Assembly (NCBI RefSeq): GCF_008729015.1
Contig: NZ_RKSM01000001.1
Span: 682,001-746,000 of the forward strand
DNA length: 64,000 nucleotides
Direction: 5' to 3'
Origin: Haloarcula sp. CBA1129
GTDB taxonomy: Archaea > Halobacteriota > Halobacteria > Halobacteriales > Haloarculaceae
Of the stretch, positions 24,967 to 34,018 are shown one piece after another. Below the pieces are notes generated by a model. It had not been told where the DNA came from and did no database searches. It saw only the letters and a list, made by a program, of their open reading frames with translations. The position numbers and the translations under genes are program-made. The stretch's first letter is position 1; the number at the start of each line of letters is the position of its first letter.

Positions 24967-26005
24967 CGGGGTTCACCTCTGCCGGGTCGATACCGAGGCC
25001 AGTCTCTTGGGGGACCGACATCGTTCCGTCGGTCACCGTCGTCGGGTCCGGAGCGAGGTCGGCCGCCAGTCTGTCACCGGTCGCCAGACCGCAGGCTCGG
25101 ACGTCGGGAATTGCGGCGGCGACGTGCAGCGCCGCGAGGCGGGCGACGACGGCGTCGATAGTCGTCGTGATAACGGGTTCGATCCCCTGCTCACGAGCGC
25201 GGAGCGCCAGCGTGTGGGCGTTGCCCGGACCGCCGAGTACCATCGGTTTCAGTATCAGCACGTCGGCCGCGTCGGCGTCGAGTACGCTATCGACCCGGCG
25301 GTCGACGAGCGACTCGTCAAGCGCGACGCCGACGCCAGTGCCCCGAAGGGCTGCGTGGCCGGCGAGGTCGTCGGCCGGGAGCGGCTGTTCGACGTAGGCC
25401 ACGGAAAGCGGCGCGAGCCGGTCGAAGGCGTCCGCAGCCTGCTCGCGGGACCACGCGCCGTTTGCGTCGGCCCGGAGCGTCACGTCGTCGCCCACGCGCT
25501 CGCGGACGGTCCGAACGCGCTCTACGTCCTCGTCAACGGATCGCTTCCCGACTTTGAGCTTACAGCAGTCGTAGCCGGCCTCGACCGCCTGTGAAACGGC
25601 GTCGGCTGTCTCGGCTGGCGACCCGTCCCCGACCGTCGCGTTGACCGGAACCCGGTCGCATCGCCTGTCAGCATCGAACCACTGGTACAGCGGCACGCCG
25701 TCGGCTTTGGCATCGGCGTCCAGCAACGCGGTCGCGAAGCCGTGGCGGGCAGCGGGGACGGACGCGGCGTCCAGTGAAAGGAGAATATCAGTATGCCCGC
25801 CGCCAGCAGCGACCTCGGCCGCGTCGTCGAGCCCGCGTTGGCAGTCATCAACGGACTCAGTCCAGCCCGGAAGCGGTGTGGCTTCGCCGACGCCGGTCTC
25901 GCCGCGGTGGTCGTAGCGGACGACGAACCCGGAGCGCTGGCTGATGGTTTCGCGGGCGGTGGCAAGTGGACTCGAAAGCGGGAGCGAGAACGGGTCGACC
26001 TTCAT
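24959..26005 (-). CDS. menC: o-Succinylbenzoate synthase MenC
   Basis: A 348-residue enolase-superfamily dehydratase. The general base lysine motif CCKLKVGKRS is followed by metal ligands in LRADANGAW, YVEQPLPADDL and GVALDESLVD, in canonical order. It dehydrates SHCHC to o-succinylbenzoate. The start ATG 26005 overlaps the menA stop (26002-26004), and the end overlaps menE, showing tight coupling. The longer upstream open frame is antisense or out of family and is not used. Confidence 0.9.
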   Translation of the reverse strand: MKVDPFSLPLSSPLATARETISQRSGFVVRYDHRGETGVGEATPLPGWTESVDDCQRGLDDAAEVAAGGGHTDILLSLDAASVPAARHGFATALLDADAKADGVPLYQWFDADRRCDRVPVNATVGDGSPAETADAVSQAVEAGYDCCKLKVGKRSVDEDVERVRTVRERVGDDVTLRADANGAWSREQAADAFDRLAPLSVAYVEQPLPADDLAGHAALRGTGVGVALDESLVDRRVDSVLDADAADVLILKPMVLGGPGNAHTLALRAREQGIEPVITTTIDAVVARLAALHVAAAIPDVRACGLATGDRLAADLAPDPTTVTDGTMSVPQETGLGIDPAEVNPDA

Positions 26006-26961
26006 AGTAGCTGTGGGGCGGCGAGTCCCAGCGCGAACAGGACGGAGTGGGCGAACAACGTCTGTCCGACCCGTTCGAGCGTCGGGTTCAGCGCATCGCC
26101 GCCGGTCTGTGTGAGGACCGTCTTGGAGACGGTGGCTGCCAGCGGCAGCGTTAGTAGCGGAGCCAGCGCGGGCAGTCCGTACTGACTGTCGAGAGCGAAC
26201 ACGACCGGGACGACGTAGGCCATCCCGACCATCAACAGGAACTCGACGCGGCTCCATCCATAGCCCAGATAGACGGCTAGCGTCTTCTTGCCCGTGGCGC
26301 GGTCTGTCTCGCGGTCTCGGATGTTGTTGACGACGAGAATCGCGGTTGACAGGCCGGCTGCCGGGAGGCTCGCCGTGACGGCGGCAGCAGTAACCGATCC
26401 CGGCGGAAGCGTCATCGGGAACGTGCCGACGCCGCTGGCGCTCGCCACGGCCTGTACGTAGTAGGTCCCGGTAACCGCGACAAGGCCGAAGTAGACGAAC
26501 ACGAACAGGTCCCCGAGGCCGCGGTAGCCGTATGGGAACGGACCGCCGGTGTAGAGAACCCCGGCGGCGATACCCGAGAGGCCAACAATGACAATGGGAA
26601 GGCCGCCGACGGCGACGAGATAGACGCCGATGACAACGGCGAGCCCATACGTCGCTATCATCGCTCGTTTGACCTCGTCAGCGTCGATGAGGCCGCCAGC
26701 GGTTACCCGGGTGAACCCCTCGCGTTCGTCGGTATCGGCCCCTTTCACCGCGTCGTAGTAGTCATTCGCGAAGTTCGTTCCGATCTGGATAAGCAGCGCG
26801 CCCAGCAGCGCCGCGACTGCCGGCAGTGGAGCGAAGACCCCGGCGTGGACTGCCAGCCCCATCCCGGCGATGACTGGCGCGGCCCCGGCAGGCAGTGTCT
26901 GTGGCCGCGCGGCCATCACCCACGCCTGTCGCTTCGAAACGTCCGCCGTCGCTGTACTCAT
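26002..26961 (-). CDS. menA: 1,4-Dihydroxy-2-naphthoate polyprenyltransferase MenA
   Basis: A 319-residue UbiA-superfamily membrane prenyltransferase. The first Asp-rich motif NFANDYYDAVKGAD lies near residues 64-77 and the second, NNIRDRETDRATGKKTLA, near 206-223. About eight or nine hydrophobic helices surround them. It attaches the isoprenoid tail to the naphthoate ring in the membrane. First gene of the menA-menC-menE unit. Confidence 0.93.
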   Translation of the reverse strand: MSTATADVSKRQAWVMAARPQTLPAGAAPVIAGMGLAVHAGVFAPLPAVAALLGALLIQIGTNFANDYYDAVKGADTDEREGFTRVTAGGLIDADEVKRAMIATYGLAVVIGVYLVAVGGLPIVIVGLSGIAAGVLYTGGPFPYGYRGLGDLFVFVYFGLVAVTGTYYVQAVASASGVGTFPMTLPPGSVTAAAVTASLPAAGLSTAILVVNNIRDRETDRATGKKTLAVYLGYGWSRVEFLLMVGMAYVVPVVFALDSQYGLPALAPLLTLPLAATVSKTVLTQTGGDALNPTLERVGQTLFAHSVLFALGLAAPQLL

Positions 26962-27096
26962 TGGTCGAAACTGGGGACGCTATCCCCAAAGCGGCTGTGG
27001 TTCGACGGACACCCAAAATATGACCCGTTCGCGTGACAGCAAGATCAGGGGAGTATCACAACCACTTTATCATGATTAACCATACGATAGGCTGAG

Positions 27097-28716
27097 ATGC
27101 ATAAGCCACTGCTTACCACGGATTTTCTCGACCGTGCGCGGGAGTACTACGGGGACAAAGAGGCTATCGTCGCCACGACCGGTGAGCGGTTTACCTACGA
27201 GGAGTTCGGCGAGCGGGCCGACGGGTTTTCGGCGGCGCTGGCTGCCCGTGGCATCGAGAAGGGGGACCGGGTGGCCGTGCTGGACCCGAACACGCACTAC
27301 CAGCTCGAAGCGGCCTACGGGATCATGCAACTGGGGGCGGCCCACACACCACTGAACTACCGGCTCGTGCCGGACGATTTCGAATACATCCTCTCGGACG
27401 CCGAGGTCGATGCGGTCTACGCGGACTACGAGTACGCAGAGAAGATCGAGCCGATCCGCGACGAGGTCCCCACTGAAACCTTCGTCACCAACGACACGGA
27501 CGCTGTCGACGGCGACTGGGAATCATTCGACGAGATTATCGAGGCGGCGGGGACCGACTATGAGCGCCCGGAGATGGACGAAGACGACGATATCACTATC
27601 AACTACACATCCGGGACGACCGGCGACCCGAAGGGCGTCGTCCGGACCCACCGGACGGAGACGCTCCATGCCTACTTGGTCGCGCTGCATCAGGAGCTCT
27701 CGGACGACGACGTCTACCTCTGGACGCTGCCGATGTTCCACGTCAACGGCTGGGGTCACATCTTCTCGGTCACCGGTATGGGCGCGAAACACGTCTGTAC
27801 CCGCGGTGTTGACGCCGAAGGAATCTTCGACGCCGTCAGGACAGAGGACGTGTCCTATCTCTGTGGCGCGCCGACAGTGCTGAACATCTTGGCGGACCGC
27901 TACGCGGACCACGACGGGGAGATTGAGACGAACGGTGCCAACGATGTTCGCATCGCAACGGCCGGCAGCGCGCCGCCGGAAGCCGTCATCCGAACCGTCG
28001 AAGACGACTTCGGCTGGTACCTGAAACACGTCTACGGCGCGACCGAAACCGGCCCGCTCGTCACGACATCGGACGCTCGCCGCTTCTTCGAGGACGGCAG
28101 CGACGCCCGGTTCAGCGTCAAGAAGCGTCAGGGCATCGGCTACCTCGGGACGGATGTCCGGGTCGTCGACGAAGACGGCAACGACGTGCCACACGACGAC
28201 GAGACACTCGGGGAAGTCGTTGTCCGCGGTAATCAGGTGATGGACCGCTACTGGAACAAGCCCGAACAGACGGAAGAGGCCTTCTCCGACCGCGTCGAAG
28301 GCTACTACCACATGGGCGACTTGGCGACAGTCGACGAGGACGGCATGGTCGCCATCCGCGACCGCAAGAAGGACATCATCATCTCCGGCGGCGAAAACAT
28401 CTCCAGCATCGAACTGGAGGACACGCTCTACGACCACGACGCCGTCAGCGATGTTGCGGTCATCCCTGCACCGAGCGACGAATGGGGCGAGACGCCGAAG
28501 GCATTCGTCGTCCCGAACTCCGGTGACCCTGACAATCCGGGCGTGACAGCCGAAGACCTCCGGAACTTCACCCGAGAACAACTGGCGACCTACAAAGTCG
28601 TCCGCCGCGTGGAGTTCGTCGAGCAACTGCCCACGACAGCGACCGGGAAGGTTCAGAAGTACGAACTCCGCGAACAGGAGTGGGAAGACGAAGACGAGAT
28701 GGTCGGTCAGGGGTAG
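27097..28716 (+). CDS. Acyl-CoA synthetase (AMP-forming)
   Basis: A 539-residue ANL-superfamily enzyme of the medium/long-chain fatty acyl-CoA ligase type. The P-loop YTSGTTGDPKGVVRTHR lies near residues 169-185, YGATETGPLVTTSD near 312-325, YYHMGDLATVDEDGMVAIRDR near 406-426 and KKDIIISGGENI near 427-438, with the catalytic Lys context PTTATGKVQKYEL near the C-terminus. TTTATCAT at 27066-27073 lies about 28 bp before ATG 27097. Full length. The acyl specificity is not readable. Confidence 0.9.
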   Translation: MHKPLLTTDFLDRAREYYGDKEAIVATTGERFTYEEFGERADGFSAALAARGIEKGDRVAVLDPNTHYQLEAAYGIMQLGAAHTPLNYRLVPDDFEYILSDAEVDAVYADYEYAEKIEPIRDEVPTETFVTNDTDAVDGDWESFDEIIEAAGTDYERPEMDEDDDITINYTSGTTGDPKGVVRTHRTETLHAYLVALHQELSDDDVYLWTLPMFHVNGWGHIFSVTGMGAKHVCTRGVDAEGIFDAVRTEDVSYLCGAPTVLNILADRYADHDGEIETNGANDVRIATAGSAPPEAVIRTVEDDFGWYLKHVYGATETGPLVTTSDARRFFEDGSDARFSVKKRQGIGYLGTDVRVVDEDGNDVPHDDETLGEVVVRGNQVMDRYWNKPEQTEEAFSDRVEGYYHMGDLATVDEDGMVAIRDRKKDIIISGGENISSIELEDTLYDHDAVSDVAVIPAPSDEWGETPKAFVVPNSGDPDNPGVTAEDLRNFTREQLATYKVVRRVEFVEQLPTTATGKVQKYELREQEWEDEDEMVGQG

Positions 28717-28875
28717 AAACACACAACGGCGAACACGAAACATCAGCTAGATATAAGGTTTTTGCGACGCAAGAGGGCACAGACTGACCACTAATAACCC
28801 CAATGTATCAGTTCTCAATTACGGAGACGGTCTTTTAACTCACCAACCTGTAGTGTAGGACTACTAAGCAGATCT

Positions 28876-31122
28876 ATGACTGATACCGATGAGACGATGC
28901 GTATTCTCCACGTCGACGACGAGCCGGGGTTTGCCGACATGGCGACGTCGTTTCTCGAACGCGAGGACGGCCGGTTAGAGGTTCAGACTGCAACAAGCGC
29001 CGCGGCGGGACTGACTATCTTGGCCGACGACGACATCGACTGTGTCGTCTCCGACTACGACATGCCCGACCGGAACGGCATCCAGTTTCTCGAAGCCGTC
29101 CGCGAGGAGTACGATGCTCTCCCCTTCATTCTCTTCACCGGCAAAGGCTCCGAAGAGATCGCCAGCGACGCGATTTCGGCCGGCGTCACCGACTATCTGC
29201 AGAAAGGGAGCGGCACCGACCAGTACGCGGTGCTCGCGAACAGGATCACGAACGCTGTGGAGTCCCAGCGTGTCAAACGCGAGCGCAACCGCCAACTCGA
29301 CGCCATCGAAACCGCACAGGAAGGGATCAGCATCCTCGACGAAGACGGGCAGTTCATTTTCGTCAACGAAGCCTACGCGGACCTCTATGGCTACGATCCG
29401 GACGAGATGGTGGGAGAACACTGGGAACTCCTGTATCAAGAGGAAGACATTCCACGGATCTACGAAGAGATCATCCCGACTGTCGAGGAGAACGGGTACT
29501 GGACCGGAACGACGACCGGGCTCCGTGCCGACGGCAGTACGTTCACCGAAGACCACGTTCTCGCGCTGACCGACCGTGGTGAACTGGTCTGTACAGTCCG
29601 TGATATCTCCAACCAGCGCGACGGCGAACAGGAACTCACCCGAATCAAGCGTGCCATGGACGAGGCACCCATTGGAATCACGATCACTGGCCTCGGGCAG
29701 GAGGACACACCGATCACTTATGCCAACAGTCGGTTTCTGGAACTGACCGGCTACGCGGAGTCGGAGGTGTGCGGCCGAAACTGCCGGTTCCTGCAAGGCG
29801 AAGGGACCGAGTCCGAACCGGTCGACGCGATGCGGGCGGCCATCGATGCGGACGAACCCGTGTCAGTCGAACTCCGGAACTACCGCAAGGACGGAACCAT
29901 GTTCTGGAGTCAGGTATCTATCGCCCCGGTCCGCGATGATGACGGAACGGTCGACAGCTACGTCGGGTTCCAGCAGGACATCACCGAGCGGAAGGAACAC
30001 GAACGCCGCCTCAGAGCGCTCAGCGAATCGGTGCAGAATCTGATTCGGGCGGACACGCGCAAGGAAGTCGCCGAGATCGGCGTCGAGACAGCGCGCACTG
30101 TGCTCGGACTCGAAGCGAGCACGATCCACCTCTACAACGAGACGGAACAGACCCTCGAACCGGTCGCCGCATCCGACGCGATCTATGACTTGGTACCGGA
30201 CCTACCGACCTTCACACCCGGAGACAGCATCGCGTGGCGCGTCTACGAGTCCGGCGATGCACTCGCCGTCGATGATGTCCATGCCGACCCGGATATCTAC
30301 AACCCGGACACGCGGATCAAAAGCGAGCTATATCTCCCGCTCGACGAGCACGGAATCCTGCTGGCCGGCTCGAAGAGGACCGCGGCGTTCGACCAGCGGG
30401 ACATCGTCCTCGGTGAGATTCTGGCCGGACACGTCACCAGTGCACTCAAGCAGGTCGAAGGAACCGAACAGTTACGCGACCGCGAGCAAGACCTCAAACA
30501 GCACAACGACCGGCTCGAAGCGTTTACCAGCATCGTCTCCCACGACTTGCGGAATCCGCTGAACGTCGCCCAAGGACGACTGCAACTGGCACGCGAGCAG
30601 TGCGAGAGTGAGCATCTGGCCGCTGTCGAGCGGGCACACGAGCGGATGGACACGCTGATAGCCGATCTGCTCACACTGGCACGCGACGGTGAGACCGTGA
30701 CCGACCGCGAACCGGTCGCACTTGCGTCGCTCGTGGATAGTTGCTGGACGACTGTCGAGACGGCCGATGCGACACTCACCACTGATATCGACCGGACCGT
30801 TCTGGCAAACGAGAGTCGCCTGAAGCAGTTGTTCGAGAACCTCGTTCGGAACGCCATCGAGCACGCCGGGTCGGACGTGACCGTGACAGTCGGGGCGTTG
30901 GACGACGGGTTCTACGTCGCAGACGACGGCCCCGGTATCCCCGAAGCCGACCGGGAGACTGTGTTCGAAGTCGGGTACTCGACGAACACGGATGGGACTG
31001 GGTTCGGGCTGTGTATCGCCAAGCAGGTCGCGGAGGCACACGGCTGGGAGATACGCGTTCGCGACAGTGCCGACGGTGGCGCACGGTTCGAAGTTACCGG
31101 CGTCTCGTTTCGCGATGCGTAG
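28876..31122 (+). CDS. REC-PAS-LOV-GAF histidine kinase (putative blue-light sensor)
   Basis: A 748-residue cytoplasmic multi-domain kinase without transmembrane segments. A receiver domain (~8-125) has phosphoacceptor Asp60 (VVSDYDMPD) and Lys110. A PAS domain follows (~140-250). A second PAS (~255-372) carries GRNCRFLQ with Cys303, the flavin-adduct cysteine motif of LOV domains, plus NYRKDG and VGFQQDIT with the flavin-proximal Gln366. A GAF-like domain lies at ~385-525. HisKA has VSHDLRNPL with His556. HATPase has NLVRNAIEH, DDGPGIP and GTGFGLCI. It probably senses blue light and passes phosphate to an unlinked regulator. The usual FWN Asn of LOV is Ser here (FWSQ). Confidence 0.88.
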   Translation: MTDTDETMRILHVDDEPGFADMATSFLEREDGRLEVQTATSAAAGLTILADDDIDCVVSDYDMPDRNGIQFLEAVREEYDALPFILFTGKGSEEIASDAISAGVTDYLQKGSGTDQYAVLANRITNAVESQRVKRERNRQLDAIETAQEGISILDEDGQFIFVNEAYADLYGYDPDEMVGEHWELLYQEEDIPRIYEEIIPTVEENGYWTGTTTGLRADGSTFTEDHVLALTDRGELVCTVRDISNQRDGEQELTRIKRAMDEAPIGITITGLGQEDTPITYANSRFLELTGYAESEVCGRNCRFLQGEGTESEPVDAMRAAIDADEPVSVELRNYRKDGTMFWSQVSIAPVRDDDGTVDSYVGFQQDITERKEHERRLRALSESVQNLIRADTRKEVAEIGVETARTVLGLEASTIHLYNETEQTLEPVAASDAIYDLVPDLPTFTPGDSIAWRVYESGDALAVDDVHADPDIYNPDTRIKSELYLPLDEHGILLAGSKRTAAFDQRDIVLGEILAGHVTSALKQVEGTEQLRDREQDLKQHNDRLEAFTSIVSHDLRNPLNVAQGRLQLAREQCESEHLAAVERAHERMDTLIADLLTLARDGETVTDREPVALASLVDSCWTTVETADATLTTDIDRTVLANESRLKQLFENLVRNAIEHAGSDVTVTVGALDDGFYVADDGPGIPEADRETVFEVGYSTNTDGTGFGLCIAKQVAEAHGWEIRVRDSADGGARFEVTGVSFRDA

Positions 31123-31174
31123 CGACTTCGGAGAGAGCCGTTCGTCCGCAGAAACGTCAGCAAGCCGCGTTCCG

Positions 31175-31609
31175 TTAGTCTTCGAGCGCGTCAGCGATAC
31201 GGTCGAGCGAGCGTCGCATGTCGTGGACCTCGTCTCGGAGCTTTCGCATCTCGCGCGTGAGTTCCTCGTTGTCGCTGCCGCCTTCCTCCTCCGGTCGGCT
31301 TGGCGGGCCGCCGCCCATGCCGCCGGGGCCGCCCGGACCGGGACCACCGGGGCCGCCGCCCATCATGCCGCCCATCATCTGTGCGAAGGGGTTGCCTCCG
31401 CCCATACCGCCGGGGCCGCCACCGCCGCCCATCATCTCTTCCATGCGCTCTTCGCGGCTCATCTCTTCGCCGTCACCCTCGCCTTCTTCGCGCTCCTCGG
31501 CGCGCTGCTGTCGGATCTCCTCGACCCGCTCGCGGAAGGACTTCTCCTCGCCGCCTTCCTCGGTCGCGTCCGCAGATTCGTCAGCGTTGTCAGGTTCATC
31601 GTCTGCCAT
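31175..31609 (-). CDS. Uncharacterised Gly/Met/Pro-rich protein with charged helices
   Basis: A 144-residue protein in three parts. An acidic N-terminus leads into a charged helix (~24-58, FRERVEEIRQQRAEEREE). A central low-complexity block (~59-105) is built of Gly, Met and Pro with short units like MMGGG and GGPGG. A C-terminal predicted coiled coil (~112-144, ELTREMRKLRDEVHDMRRSL) ends the protein. The coiled coil suggests oligomerisation. No family is recognised, but the composition is unlike a shadow frame. Confidence 0.6.
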   Translation of the reverse strand: MADDEPDNADESADATEEGGEEKSFRERVEEIRQQRAEEREEGEGDGEEMSREERMEEMMGGGGGPGGMGGGNPFAQMMGGMMGGGPGGPGPGGPGGMGGGPPSRPEEEGGSDNEELTREMRKLRDEVHDMRRSLDRIADALED

Positions 31610-31796
31610 ACGCCCGGTTTTGGTTGGGCCGCTGAAAAGGGTTGTCGTCCCGAGATAGTCCGTGTATACGGTCGGTCAGCGAGCAACGCCAATCCGGAGA
31701 ATCGCGCCGTCGTCGGGTGACTGGGTCGCGAAGTTTCGGACTTGGATTACTGAAACGTCGACTGTGGGTGCCTGATACGGCTGGTGACAGTCCGTC

Positions 31797-32102
31797 TCAG
31801 GCGAGCCGTCGGACCAGCACCGAGAGGCCCAGCCCACAGGCGAGCACCACGGCGAGGTTGAACGCCGCGTTGAACAGCGGCCGGTACCTGTCGGTGACGA
31901 ACGTATCAATCGCCGACGAGGCGGAGAAGTAGAACTGCAGTGTCGCGATGAGCGCGACGAGCGTCAGGATGGCGAACACCGCCCACTGGGCGTAGAGGGC
32001 TATCGCCGGACCCGAGTCCTCGTCATCGGCATCGTCGACAGCGCTGCCGGTCTCCGTGTCGATGTCCTGTGCCACTGCGTCGGTGTTGGAGGTGTCACTC
32101 AT
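31797..32102 (-). CDS. Small two-helix membrane protein
   Basis: A 101-residue protein: a Ser/Asp/Thr-rich acidic N-terminus (1-32), then two hydrophobic helices (~35-58, YAQWAVFAILTLVALIATLQ, and ~78-97). Its ATG overlaps the stop of the upstream PGF-CTERM protein gene as ATGAGTGA, showing translational coupling. It is therefore probably a membrane partner of that surface protein. Confidence 0.7.
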   Translation of the reverse strand: MSDTSNTDAVAQDIDTETGSAVDDADDEDSGPAIALYAQWAVFAILTLVALIATLQFYFSASSAIDTFVTDRYRPLFNAAFNLAVVLACGLGLSVLVRRLA

Positions 32103-33111
32103 TGGTCTGTCTCCGTGCGATGAGGAGGGCGCTTGCGAGGACGGCAATCAGGCCGAGTAGCGCCGTGAAGCCGGGACCTTCCCCGGCCGCGGTCTGCTGT
32201 GGTCCGTCCATCTCTCGTTCTTCGGGCCGGTCCTGTTCGAAGTCGCTGGACTGGAAGCCGACTTCCTGCCGTGTTTCGTTCTCTTGTAGACGCTCCGTCG
32301 GATGGAGGTTCGCCGGCGAACTCTCCGTCCCGACGATGACGCCATCGGAGAGGAGCATGCCGTCGAGCCAGTAGTTGTAGCCGTCAGGTACCGTCAGTTG
32401 GGTTCTGACGATCTCCGTCCGTCCGGGGCGAATCTGGCCGACCCGCACAGTCGACTCGTCGGCGATGACGTTCGAATCAGCCTGCCGCGCTCGAAGCCGG
32501 AGCGAAAGGTCATCAGACGGAGTGTTGCCGGCGTTTGTGACGTACACTGAGACGTTCAGCGTCGTCTGGTTGTCCGAGACGCTGTCGATCCGATAGGTGA
32601 TGGAGTCCAGCGGGACGCCGGCGTTCTCGAATCGCTGGAAGGTCACGGTACTCCGAGCGTACGCCGGTGTGAGGGCGTCGACGTTCTGGACCGACTGCTG
32701 TCCGGTCTCGACGCGGTTCCCGTCCTCGTAGACGATTGTGTCGATCCGATAGCCGCCTGCTCGCTCGACCGTGATATTCGACCGCACCGATACCTCTCGT
32801 TCCCCGTCTATGTCTCCGACCGACTGCCGCGTCGTCGTCGCGACGAGGCCGGTGTCCGCGTCGATGGCTCGCGTCTCGACGGTGACGTTCTCGGCGGGAC
32901 CGCCGCGGTGCGAGAGCCGCGCGTCGATGGCGAGCGTCACCGTCTGGCCGTCGACGGCGGCCGGCTCGATGGTCGTCTCGCGGAGGTCGAGATAGCTCTC
33001 CCGAACGTCGTCCTGCGGTTCGGAGAGCGCGCCGGGGACCGCTGTTGCACCGATGAGCATGGTCAGGACGACCACGACCACACCACCGGTAAGGAGGATT
33101 TCACGTCGCAC
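32095..33111 (-). CDS. PGF-CTERM surface protein
   Basis: A 338-residue secreted protein. An N-terminal hydrophobic signal or anchor (~6-28) is followed by an Ig-like, beta-rich, Asn-X-Ser/Thr-containing extracellular region. At the C-terminus, GEGPGFTALLGLIAVLASAL plus IARR forms a PGF-CTERM signal, normally cleaved and lipid-modified by archaeosortase A. GTG 33111 is preferred over GTG 33135 because an ACATTTAG box (plus 33135-33142) sits about 27 bp before it. Coupled downstream to the small membrane-protein gene. Confidence 0.75.
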   Translation of the reverse strand: MRREILLTGGVVVVVLTMLIGATAVPGALSEPQDDVRESYLDLRETTIEPAAVDGQTVTLAIDARLSHRGGPAENVTVETRAIDADTGLVATTTRQSVGDIDGEREVSVRSNITVERAGGYRIDTIVYEDGNRVETGQQSVQNVDALTPAYARSTVTFQRFENAGVPLDSITYRIDSVSDNQTTLNVSVYVTNAGNTPSDDLSLRLRARQADSNVIADESTVRVGQIRPGRTEIVRTQLTVPDGYNYWLDGMLLSDGVIVGTESSPANLHPTERLQENETRQEVGFQSSDFEQDRPEEREMDGPQQTAAGEGPGFTALLGLIAVLASALLIARRQTNE

Positions 33112-33188
33112 ACGAGGATGGCCAACAGCCGCCACTAAATGTCTTCTGCACAGACAAGTGTGGATTACAGCGTCGGCAGTCTCCGGTG

Positions 33189-33944
33189 TTACCCGAACGC
33201 CCCGAGGCTCGACTGGAGGTCGCGGTCGGTCCCGCCGTCTGTGAGTTCGTAGCCCACGAGCTGTCGGAGGTCGACGGCGTAGACGCTGCCGTTGTTCGCA
33301 ATCACGGCGACTCGCCCCTTCGTCCCGCGGACGGTGCCCGTCGCCAGTGTTTCTCCCATCGGACGGTCCGAGAGGGACAGATCGTACGCGAAGTTGTAGG
33401 TTGCTATCGGGTCATAGCGCTCACACAGCGACGCCCACCAGTCGGTGTCGACGGACTGATCGAATCCAGATATTTTTGTCGGGACTCTGACCCGGTCACC
33501 CAACTCAGTGGCGATGTCAGCCTCGACCTGCCGGGCGATACGGCCGTCGGCGACAGTCCGGAGGTGGGCAGCTCTGTCAGCCCCCTGCTCGCGGAGCCGC
33601 GTCTCCAGCCGCCAAGAGCGAGTGACGCCGACCTTGATGACATCCGGCGCGAACGCCGCCAGATACACCGCGTGTTCCTCGTCGCAGGTGTCAAGTGGCT
33701 TGTTGCAGTCCCCGGTACAGCGGGCACACGGCCAGATGTCGGTGTGTTCCGGGCAGTACGGGGCGGACTCGTTGTCGCAGTGAAAATGCCGGTCCCCGTC
33801 GACCGCGCCGGCGCAGTGGCGCTCGCCGAGCGTGTAGGAGAGTTCAGTTCCCGGCTCCAGTCGCTCAGTGGTGACGCGCCCGTCCTCGGCCAACAGGAGC
33901 GCGGCGTGTTCGTCGACCCGTGCGCGGTAGCCCACGACCTGCAC
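33189..33944 (-). CDS. DUF2797 family protein
   Basis: A 251-residue protein. A cysteine/histidine cluster (HFHCDNE, YCPEHTDIWPCARCTGDCNK; about residues 54-82) looks like a zinc-binding site. It is followed by HAVYLAAFAPDVIKVGVTRS and RLETRLREQGA, which resemble the GIY-YIG nuclease core. This combination matches DUF2797. The GTG start at 33944 is preferred over TTG 33971, because a TATA-like CATTTGC lies about 27 bp upstream. Function unknown; a nucleic-acid role is inferred from the fold resemblance. Confidence 0.75.
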   Translation of the reverse strand: MQVVGYRARVDEHAALLLAEDGRVTTERLEPGTELSYTLGERHCAGAVDGDRHFHCDNESAPYCPEHTDIWPCARCTGDCNKPLDTCDEEHAVYLAAFAPDVIKVGVTRSWRLETRLREQGADRAAHLRTVADGRIARQVEADIATELGDRVRVPTKISGFDQSVDTDWWASLCERYDPIATYNFAYDLSLSDRPMGETLATGTVRGTKGRVAVIANNGSVYAVDLRQLVGYELTDGGTDRDLQSSLGAFG

Positions 33945-34018
33945 GTCCGGCGGTTCGGCGCGGAGCCGCAAATGGCTGCCGGGACGACGTTTTGTGTTCG
34001 TCTGTCATATATTTGCAC

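Noticed and set aside
27523-28743. A 406-codon minus-strand open frame opposite the acyl-CoA synthetase
   Set aside because: It is fully antisense to a gene with complete family motifs and has the Val/Arg-rich composition of a GC-rich shadow frame.
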